A stretch of 64,000 nt of DNA from NCBI GenBank assembly GCA_964631565.1, contig CAZVYJ010000009.1, forward strand, positions 13,981-77,980, in the 5' to 3' direction. This document shows, one piece after another, positions 51,319 through 58,387 of this stretch. Every line of letters begins with the position of its first letter. Position 1 is the first letter of the stretch. The translations under genes were made by a program, and so were the position numbers. Below the pieces are notes generated by a model that worked only from the letters and a program-made list of their open reading frames with translations, was not told the DNA's origin and did no database searches. This stretch comes from CAZVYJ01 sp964631565 (GTDB lineage Bacteria; Planctomycetota; Phycisphaerae; SM23-33).

Positions 51319-51762
51319 ATGAACATTCACGCGATGGTGGTAGATGACTCAGCGATCATGAGAAAAATGGTCATGAAGTCCCTCAAGGAAACTGAGTTGG
51401 CCGACTTCATCTTTACCGAGGCCGGCGACGGCGTGGAAGCCCTTCAAAAACTCGACCCCAAGTCAGTAGGCATTATGTTCGTCGACTGGAATATGCCGAA
51501 TATGACAGGCATAGAACTTGTCCGGGCCGTTCGTTCAACTCACAAGAAGTACCCGATACCGATCGTCATGATTACAACCGAAGGCACCATGGAGCGGGTT
51601 GAGGAAGCTCTCGATAACGCCGGCGCCAACGGTTATGTGGTCAAACCCTTCACGCCGGAAATACTCAAGAAAAAGCTGGCGCCGCTTTTTGAACAGATCG
51701 GCAACGACAAGGGTAAATCAAAAGGATTCTTTGGGAAGCTGGCTACGAAGCTGGCTTCATAA
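51319..51762 (+). CDS. cheY: Chemotaxis response regulator CheY with C-terminal extension
   Basis: A 147-residue single receiver domain. Acid pocket Asp9-Asp10 (VVDDSA), phospho-acceptor Asp56 (FVDWNMPNM), Thr in ITTEG and Lys in VVKPF. After the normal end (about residue 121) comes a tail of 26 residues, PLFEQIGNDKG...FFGKLATKLAS, which could form an amphipathic helix. The same tail is found at the end of the next gene's product. AGGAG supports the ATG. Its output partner (motor or other) is not evident. Confidence 0.93.
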   Translation: MNIHAMVVDDSAIMRKMVMKSLKETELADFIFTEAGDGVEALQKLDPKSVGIMFVDWNMPNMTGIELVRAVRSTHKKYPIPIVMITTEGTMERVEEALDNAGANGYVVKPFTPEILKKKLAPLFEQIGNDKGKSKGFFGKLATKLAS

Positions 51763-52450
51763 AACGGGAACCGAAGAACATTCACTATTTCTCTGGAGAG
51801 ACCTAATGACACCGACCACCATTCAGCAGGGACCTGCAGTAGAGCATAAGGAATGTCTTGGACTGGCCGTAAAGAAAATTTTTCGGACGGCTTGCGGGGC
51901 GGAGCTTAAAACGCTTAAAAGCACCCCTGATACCGACGGCAGCGTCATTGTTGGAATGATATCGCTGTCCGGCGACCTGAACTGGTCGATATTCATAGGT
52001 CTTTCAAGCGAAACCGCCTCGTCACTGATCTCAAAATTCTTCGGGTTCGAAATTCCCTTCGACAGCGATGACATGTGCGACGCCGCAGGCGAACTGGCAA
52101 GTATTCTCGCCGGGGAAATAAAAACCCAGCTCAGCCGCCGCGGAATAAAAGTCAACCTTTCGCTGCCGAGCGCCATACGCGCAAAAAATGTTTATATCCC
52201 CAGACAAAACGAGTCGGACACCTTCAGGCTCAGCCTCGGAACGTCCGGCGGCAATCTCTGGGCTGGCATCACGACGCGAAGTATCGGCATTGTCAAAACC
52301 CTCGCGTCCAAAACAGTCAAGCCCCCTTTTGAACAAATAAACGGCGACAACGGCGAATCAGAAGAAACTTTCGTAAAGCAGGCCGCAAAGCTGGCCTCAT
52401 AGAACAGGAACTTAAAGCGAACACGGAGATTCTCTGGAGAGACATAAATG
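51682..52450 (+). repeat. Tandem duplication unit: cheY 3' end, spacer and cheX
   Basis: The segment 51682-51808 (cheY tail, spacer and cheX start) is repeated, diverged, at 52322-52450. The spacers share AAC-GGAAC and an ATTTCTCTGGAGAGAC / ATTCTCTGGAGAGAC ribosome-binding region. The cheX bodies that follow are also alike. This is a scar of a tandem duplication that also fused the cheY tail onto the first cheX. Confidence 0.8.
51806..52402 (+). CDS. CheX-like CheY phosphatase with a CheY-derived tail
   Basis: A 198-residue protein. Residues about 10-165 form a CheX/CheC-type domain with the family helix DAAGELASILAGEIKTQL (acidic and Asn/Ser-type active-site region replaced here by E-S in GELAS-IL). 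Such proteins dephosphorylate CheY-P. The last 25 residues (from Pro174, PFEQINGDNG...KQAAKLAS) match the tail of the preceding CheY in protein and DNA. GGAGAG precedes the ATG. The next gene encodes a close paralogue without this tail. Confidence 0.82.
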   Translation: MTPTTIQQGPAVEHKECLGLAVKKIFRTACGAELKTLKSTPDTDGSVIVGMISLSGDLNWSIFIGLSSETASSLISKFFGFEIPFDSDDMCDAAGELASILAGEIKTQLSRRGIKVNLSLPSAIRAKNVYIPRQNESDTFRLSLGTSGGNLWAGITTRSIGIVKTLASKTVKPPFEQINGDNGESEETFVKQAAKLAS

Positions 52451-52945
52451 AGACCGACCGACACAAAGCAGAATCATCTGGCAGAGCACCAGGAATGCCT
52501 TGGGCTGGCCGCCAAAGAAATTTTCCATGCAACATGCGGTGTGGAGCTTCAGCCGCTCGAAGACGCGACACCAACTGACGGAGGCGTCATCATTGCCCTT
52601 ATTTCGCTGGTGGGAGACGTTGACTGGTCAATATTCCTGGGCCTGCCGCGGAGCACTGCTTCTCCGCTGACAGCCAAATTCTGCGGGTTCGAAATTCCCT
52701 TCGACAGCGATGACATGGGCGATGCCGTCGGCGAACTGACGAACATCCTCGCCGGTGAAGTCAAGGCCAGACTCGACAGGCAGGGAGTCAAGGCGAACAT
52801 CTCGCTGCCGAGCGTGATACGTGCAGAAAGCATTCACGTACTCAAGCAAAGTTCGGTTGAAACGTTCAAGCTCTGTTTCGGCACGCCGCAGGGCAACCTC
52901 TGGGCGGGCATCACGACGCACAAAAACGGAGCCTTCGCAGCGTAA
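52448..52945 (+). CDS. CheX-like CheY phosphatase, second copy
   Basis: A 165-residue paralogue of the preceding protein with the same order of segments (HQECLGLAAKEIFHATCGVEL, FCGFEIPFDSDDMGDAVGELTNILAGEVKARL, GNLWAGITT). The family helix reads GELTNIL, with the Asn that CheC/CheX-type enzymes use in catalysis, whereas the first copy has Ser there, so this copy is the better candidate for an active phosphatase. It ends without the CheY-like tail. The ribosome-binding region is a copy of that of the first cheX. Confidence 0.82.
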   Translation: MRPTDTKQNHLAEHQECLGLAAKEIFHATCGVELQPLEDATPTDGGVIIALISLVGDVDWSIFLGLPRSTASPLTAKFCGFEIPFDSDDMGDAVGELTNILAGEVKARLDRQGVKANISLPSVIRAESIHVLKQSSVETFKLCFGTPQGNLWAGITTHKNGAFAA

Positions 52946-52989
52946 ATAAGCACGGTAAACGGGCAGCATCGGCTCAAGGAAGCCACGAC

Positions 52990-55305
52990 ATGGATTGCAA
53001 AAACAAATCATACGACGTTCTCAACGCACTCAGCGCCGAGATTCTTGCCGCAGACCCTGCCGACAAGGACGCCGTCGTCGGCATAGGCTCGTCTCTGGAA
53101 GGTTTTCTTGACAAGGCCGACGGCATGCCGGCTGAGCTTGAAAAACTCTTTTCCGTCGCCCTCGAGCTGCTCCAGTGCGTTTATGGCGAAAGCCTGCCCG
53201 ACCCTGCAGCGGCAATGGAAGCGGTCGCAACCGCAGTAAGCGCCGCAGCCGAATTTCTCGCCGACGGCGGCGACAGTCAATCGCTGCAGGCCGTCGCGGC
53301 AACCATGCAAAAAATGCTCTCGCTCTCCAAAGACGGCGACGCCCCTGCCGCCGCCAGCCAGCCCGACAATCAGCCACAGAAGCCGCAGGCGACAAACGCC
53401 CCGGCACAAAACACAACCTCGGAAACCAATCTGCTTCCGGGCGATACCGACATGGACCTGCTGAGCGAGTTCATAGTCGAATGTCTCGATCACATCGCCG
53501 CAGCCGAGGCCGCCCTGCTGGAACTCGAAAGCAACCCTGACGACGCCGAGCAGATAAACACTATTTTCCGCGCGTTCCACACCATCAAAGGCACGTCGGG
53601 CTTCCTCGGCCTGAACCTCGTCCAGAACCTGGCCCACAAGGCCGAAAACCTGCTGGACCGCGCCCGCGACGGCGAAATAAAAATCCAGGGCGGATACGCC
53701 GACCTGGCGCTGAAATCCAGCGACGCCCTGCGGACGATGATATCCGGTCTCGAAGGCGTCAAGCCGGGCGATAAGCTCACGCCGCCGGCATACTATGACG
53801 ACCTGATGACCCAGCTTGCCGATCCGGAAGCCGCCGGAATCAGCGATGAAGCCAATGTCGAAGACATGCGGCTGGGCGACATCCTCGTCGGCAAGGGTCA
53901 GGCAAAGCGATCCCAGGTTGAAGCGGCAGCCAAAAAACAAGGCTCGCAGCGCATAGGCCAGGTGCTCGTCGAAAACAATATCGCAACCGCCGGCGAAGTT
54001 ATCGACGCCGTCCGCACGCAGAAAAAAATATCCGGCCGCCAGACCGGCGAAAACACCATTCGCGTCGGAACCGACCGGCTCGACAATCTGGTCAACATGG
54101 TGGGCGAACTGGTGATAGCCCATTCGATGGTCACGCAGGACCCCGACGTATGCAACAACGCAAGCCCCAGACTCGCCAGAAACGTATCGCACGCCGGCAA
54201 GATCATTCGGGAACTCCAGGACCTTGCCATGTCGCTGCGCATGGTGCCGCTGAAGGGAACGTTCCAGAAAATGAACCGCCTTGTCCGCGATCTCGCCCGC
54301 AAGGCAGGCAAGAGCGTCCAGTTCATCACGGAAGGCGAAGAAACCGAAATAGACCGGACAATGGTTGAAACGCTCGGCGACCCGCTGGTTCACATGATGC
54401 GCAACGCCGTGGATCACGGTATCGAAACCGCAGAGGTGCGGAAGGCCAGAGGCAAGAGCGGCACGGGAACAATCACGCTGAGAGCCTACCACTCCGCCGG
54501 CAACGTCGTCATCGAACTGCAGGACGACGGCAAGGGTCTCGATAAAGACAAGATCATCGCCAAGGCCGTCGAACGCGGGCTGATCGAATCCGCCAAGGAC
54601 ATGACTGAAAGCGAAGTGTTCGCGCTTATCTTCCAGGCGGGCTTCTCGACCGCCGAAAAGGTAACCGACATATCAGGCCGCGGCGTGGGAATGGATGTGG
54701 TGAAACGCGGCATCGAATCGCTGCGAGGAAAAATCGAACTTGCGTCAAAACTCAACAAAGGCACGACCTTCACGGTGCGCCTGCCGCTGACGATGGCGAT
54801 TACGGACGCCATGCTCATACGCGTCGGCAGCGAGCGGTACCTGCTGCCGACAATCTCCATCGAGCGCAGCTTCCGTCCGGAGGCAGGAGCGATTTCCACG
54901 GTTGTAGGCCGCGGCGAGGTAATCATGGTTCGCGGCGACCTGCTGCCCGTATTCCGTCTGCACAAACTGTTCAGGGTTCCCAACGCCGAAACCGATCCGC
55001 AGCGAGGTCTGCTCATCATCATCGAAAGCGACGAAAAGCGATGCGCCCTCATGGTTGACGAACTGCTCGGCCAGCAGCAGGTCGTCATAAAGTCGCTCGG
55101 GGAATCGCTCGGACAGATTCCGGGCGTATCCGGCGGCGCGATACTCGGCAACGGGCGAGTGGGACTCATCCTCGACGCAGCAGGCCTGACCAAGCTCGCA
55201 CACGACAACGACAGTGACGATCTGCTCGATACATTCGAAGATTCGCCCCATCGCAATGCAGCGGTTGCAGCATACGCCTCCACGGAAAATTCCAACAACT
55301 CCTGA
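52990..55305 (+). CDS. cheA: Chemotaxis histidine kinase CheA with MshEN-like insertion
   Basis: A 771-residue kinase. Residues 1-110: extra helical domain of unknown kind, then a Gln/Pro/Ala linker. Hpt domain about 150-265 with phospho-accepting His197 (AFHTIKGTSGF). Residues 294-344: two consecutive motifs, RLGDIL-x10-V and RIGQVL-x10-V, each ending in Gln at the MshEN spacing. Then the dimerisation helix, HATPase with MMRNAVDHGIE and GRGVGMDVV, and a CheW-like domain (MAITDAMLIRVGSERYLLP) to the end. No separate P2 CheY-binding domain is obvious; the MshEN-like part occupies its place. Confidence 0.93.
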   Translation: MDCKNKSYDVLNALSAEILAADPADKDAVVGIGSSLEGFLDKADGMPAELEKLFSVALELLQCVYGESLPDPAAAMEAVATAVSAAAEFLADGGDSQSLQAVAATMQKMLSLSKDGDAPAAASQPDNQPQKPQATNAPAQNTTSETNLLPGDTDMDLLSEFIVECLDHIAAAEAALLELESNPDDAEQINTIFRAFHTIKGTSGFLGLNLVQNLAHKAENLLDRARDGEIKIQGGYADLALKSSDALRTMISGLEGVKPGDKLTPPAYYDDLMTQLADPEAAGISDEANVEDMRLGDILVGKGQAKRSQVEAAAKKQGSQRIGQVLVENNIATAGEVIDAVRTQKKISGRQTGENTIRVGTDRLDNLVNMVGELVIAHSMVTQDPDVCNNASPRLARNVSHAGKIIRELQDLAMSLRMVPLKGTFQKMNRLVRDLARKAGKSVQFITEGEETEIDRTMVETLGDPLVHMMRNAVDHGIETAEVRKARGKSGTGTITLRAYHSAGNVVIELQDDGKGLDKDKIIAKAVERGLIESAKDMTESEVFALIFQAGFSTAEKVTDISGRGVGMDVVKRGIESLRGKIELASKLNKGTTFTVRLPLTMAITDAMLIRVGSERYLLPTISIERSFRPEAGAISTVVGRGEVIMVRGDLLPVFRLHKLFRVPNAETDPQRGLLIIIESDEKRCALMVDELLGQQQVVIKSLGESLGQIPGVSGGAILGNGRVGLILDAAGLTKLAHDNDSDDLLDTFEDSPHRNAAVAAYASTENSNNS

Positions 55306-55320
55306 GAAAGGAAACAGCAA

Positions 55321-55833
55321 ATGACCACCACAATAGACGTTCTTGAAGGAGCCAGCCGGAAGGCAGGAAAGTATCTGACCTTCTTCCTGGGCAATGAAGA
55401 GTACGGACTGGAGATTCTCAAGGTGCGGGAGATCATCGGTCTGATGGCAATCACCGCAGTGCCGAAAACGCCGGACTTCGTAAAAGGCGTAATCAACCTG
55501 CGAGGCAAGGTTATTCCGGTAATCGACCTGCGGCTGAAGTTCCAGATGCGAGAAACCGAACACACCGAGGAAACGTGCATCATCGTCGTTGATGTCAACG
55601 GCGTAGAAATGGGCATCATAGTTGACAAGGTGTCGGAAGTTCTCGACATCGCCGGCGAGCATATTGAAGACGCGCCGACGTTCGGCAGGAACGTCGATAC
55701 GGACTTCATCCTCGGCATGGGCAAGACCCATGACAGGGTAACAATCCTGCTTGATATCACCAAGGTAATGGCAGGAACGGACATTTCCGACATAACTGCC
55801 GCCACGGACGAGGCGAAGGAAACGACAAACTAA
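55321..55833 (+). CDS. cheW: Chemotaxis adaptor CheW
   Basis: A 170-residue adaptor that links receptors to CheA. The CheW fold is clear: KYLTFFLGNEEYGLEILKVREI, FVKGVINLRGKVIPVIDL and VDKVSEVLDI. It follows cheA by 15 bases with AAAGGA as ribosome-binding site. It is the only CheW in the cluster, so both receptors should use it. Confidence 0.95.
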   Translation: MTTTIDVLEGASRKAGKYLTFFLGNEEYGLEILKVREIIGLMAITAVPKTPDFVKGVINLRGKVIPVIDLRLKFQMRETEHTEETCIIVVDVNGVEMGIIVDKVSEVLDIAGEHIEDAPTFGRNVDTDFILGMGKTHDRVTILLDITKVMAGTDISDITAATDEAKETTN

Positions 55834-55934
55834 AACTATGGCGGGCAGAAAGCCTGCCGTGCCCCTGACGGCACAACGACCGGCCTGAAAACACCGGGCC
55901 GCCAGAGACAAGGAACAACCAGAGGTAAAAAAAC

Positions 55935-58097
55935 ATGCTTAAGAAAATGTCATTGAGAGCAAAACTGCTTTCGCTGGGCATTAGCCTGACGCTTGTACCG
56001 CTGCTCATTCTCGCGGTCGTCGTTTACACCCAGAGTGAGAAAATGATGCAAATCGCCAAAGTGGAAAGCACCAAGCTGGCGAATCAGGACCTGGACCATA
56101 TAGTCCGGGGCATATACGACATGTGCCAGACCAACCAGGACCTTCTCGAAGATGAGGTCGCCCACATGGCGAAGGTCGGCATGGACCAGATTTCCCAAAG
56201 AGGCGAGGTCTGCCTTGCCGAAGATGAAGACCCCATCAAGTGGACCGCAGTCAATCAGTACAACAAGCAGACGCACGACGTCAGCCTGCCTAAGCTGTAC
56301 GTGGGCGATGAGTGGATACAGCCCAATTCGGATCCGAACACCAAATCCCCTGTCGTTGACGAAATCAGGGATCTTACCGGCGGCTCGGCGACCATTTTCC
56401 AGAGAATGGGCGACAGCTGGGACATGCTTCGTATCTCTACGAACATCAAGGACACAAACGGCTCGCGGGCGATAGGCACGTTCATTCCGGCAGTAAACCC
56501 GGACGGCCAGGAGAACCCGGTCATCGCCGCAGTACGACAGGGCCAAACCTTTATCGGACGGGCGCTGGTGCTTAACGTATGGTACATCACGGCGTACGCC
56601 CCCATTTACGACGAAAGCAAAAAGAACATCATAGGCATGCTTTATGCCGGCGTGGAGCAGGAGAAAGCCGCCGCGTTAAGGCAGGCCATACTGAAGACAA
56701 AGGTCGGGAAAACCGGCTATGTCTACGTCATTGATTCTCAGGGCAGATATATAATCTCCAAAGACGGCAAGCGCGACGGCGAGAACATTTACGATGCCAA
56801 GGACGCCAACGGCGATTACTTCATACAGGACGCCATCGCAAAAGCCAAAAAGCTCGGCGAAGGCGAATCATGCCAGATCGTCTATCCATGGAAAAATGAA
56901 GGCGACGCAACCGCCCGGAACAAAATCGTGCAGTTGATGCACTTCAAGCAGTGGGACTGGATCATCGGGGCCGGATCATACGAAGACGAGTTCAACGAGG
57001 CCGCCAATAACATAGCCGAGGTCGGCTCGAAGGGCAACGTCATACTTGCGGGCGTGTGCATAGTAGCCGCCCTGGTCGCGTCAGTCGTATGGTTCATGAT
57101 GGCGAAAGCCCTTGCCGGCAAGATCATGCGGATAGTCACCAACCTCGCCGCCGGCGCCGAACAGACGTCGTCAGCCGCAAGCCAGGTATCCGCATCAAGC
57201 CAGTCGCTCGCACAGGGCGCAAGCGAGCAGGCGGCGGCCATCGAAGAAACAACCAGCAGCGTCGAAGAGATGTCCTCCATGACCAAGCAGAACGCCGCCA
57301 ATGCCAATGAAGCAAAGAGCCTTGCGGGCAGCGCAACAGCAAACGCCAATAAGGGCGCTGAAGCGATGCAGCGGATGAGCAAAGCCATCGACGACATCAA
57401 GAAATCGTCCGATGAAACCGCGAAAATCGTGAAGACCATCGACGAAATCGCATTCCAGACGAACCTGCTGGCTCTCAACGCAGCCGTCGAGGCCGCACGT
57501 GCCGGTGAGGCGGGCAAAGGCTTCGCAGTCGTCGCAGAAGAAGTCCGCAATCTTGCACAGCGGTCGGCTGAAGCGGCGAAGAATACGGCAAACATGATTG
57601 AGGAATCGGTAAAGAACGCCGAGAACGGCGTGGCCATCTCCAAGGAAGTAGCCGAGTCGCTCCGCGAGATATCCGAAGGCAACCGCAAGGTCAACGACCT
57701 TGTCGCCGAAATCGCCGCTGCAAGCAATGAACAGGCGCAGGGTATCGAGCAGATTAACACGGCCGTCGGACAGATGGACCAGGTCACCCAGTCCAGCGCC
57801 GCCACCGCGGAAGAGTCCGCATCGGCATCCGAGGAACTCAGCGCACAGGCCGAGGAACTCAACCGCATGGTGCAGGAACTCCGGGCGGTCATAAACGGCG
57901 CCGGCGCAAAATCCGGCGGCGAACTGTCTTTCAAGGCGCATGCCGAGCCGAAAAAACATGTCGGCACTCATACGCAAAAGAGCACCAGAAGCAAAGCCGC
58001 AAAAGCAGCGACGAAGGCCCGCGAAGTTCATGCAGGCAAAAGCACTCCTGAAGCGGTCATCCCCATGGATGACGACGAAGGACTTGCAGAGTTTTAG
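55935..58097 (+). CDS. Methyl-accepting chemotaxis protein with Cache sensor
   Basis: A 720-residue receptor. Membrane helices at about residues 12-32 and 360-383 frame a large Cache3/Cache2-type periplasmic sensor (GSATIFQRMGDSWDMLRISTN, GRALVLNVWYITAYAPIYD, GKTGYVYVIDSQGRYIISKDG, QWDWIIGAGSY). No clear HAMP follows. The signalling hairpin has the canonical tip EIAFQTNLLALNAAVEAARAGE and RSAEAAKNT. A basic Ala/Lys linker leads to the tail EAVIPMDDDEGLAEF, also found in the next receptor. The ligand is unknown. The gene is followed by a strong hairpin. Confidence 0.92.
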   Translation: MLKKMSLRAKLLSLGISLTLVPLLILAVVVYTQSEKMMQIAKVESTKLANQDLDHIVRGIYDMCQTNQDLLEDEVAHMAKVGMDQISQRGEVCLAEDEDPIKWTAVNQYNKQTHDVSLPKLYVGDEWIQPNSDPNTKSPVVDEIRDLTGGSATIFQRMGDSWDMLRISTNIKDTNGSRAIGTFIPAVNPDGQENPVIAAVRQGQTFIGRALVLNVWYITAYAPIYDESKKNIIGMLYAGVEQEKAAALRQAILKTKVGKTGYVYVIDSQGRYIISKDGKRDGENIYDAKDANGDYFIQDAIAKAKKLGEGESCQIVYPWKNEGDATARNKIVQLMHFKQWDWIIGAGSYEDEFNEAANNIAEVGSKGNVILAGVCIVAALVASVVWFMMAKALAGKIMRIVTNLAAGAEQTSSAASQVSASSQSLAQGASEQAAAIEETTSSVEEMSSMTKQNAANANEAKSLAGSATANANKGAEAMQRMSKAIDDIKKSSDETAKIVKTIDEIAFQTNLLALNAAVEAARAGEAGKGFAVVAEEVRNLAQRSAEAAKNTANMIEESVKNAENGVAISKEVAESLREISEGNRKVNDLVAEIAAASNEQAQGIEQINTAVGQMDQVTQSSAATAEESASASEELSAQAEELNRMVQELRAVINGAGAKSGGELSFKAHAEPKKHVGTHTQKSTRSKAAKAATKAREVHAGKSTPEAVIPMDDDEGLAEF

Positions 58098-58110
58098 CAA
58101 CTAACCCATT

Positions 58111-58144
58111 CCGGATGTCCCGCCCCAACCGGCGGGACATCCGG
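58111..58144. terminator. Perfect 14-bp hairpin after the Cache receptor gene
   Basis: CCGGATGTCCCGCC (58111-58124) pairs perfectly with GGCGGGACATCCGG (58131-58144) around CCAACC, 13 bases after the stop. Without a T-run it may act as an RNA stabiliser or partial terminator within the cluster. Confidence 0.55.
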
Positions 58145-58147
58145 AAA

Positions 58148-58174
58148 TAAACTGACAAAAAACCGGTGCGATAG
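58148..58174 (+). promoter_or_regulatory. Candidate sigma-28-like promoter for the second receptor
   Basis: TAAA (58148-58151, exact) and TGCGATAG (58167-58174, 5 of 8 to GCCGATAA) are separated by the canonical 15 bases. It lies 213 bases before the start codon, and a small hairpin CGACTCC/GGAGTCG (58228-58248) falls in the leader. Flagellar sigma control of receptors is common in other bacteria; here it is inference. Confidence 0.35.
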
Positions 58175-58387
58175 GCATCGTCAACCGCGTAGTTCATAAA
58201 ACGGAATTCATGAAGTAAAACTGAACACGACTCCACTTCGCGGAGTCGAACGGAACCAGGATGCGACAGGCTTTTAACAACATCCCCAAGGACCACTAAC
58301 AGAGGTCTGCTCGCACATCAAAACGGCTGCAGCGAAGAACAGCCCATGACTCTACCGATTTTCAAGAGCCGGAACAGGAGCAACCCC

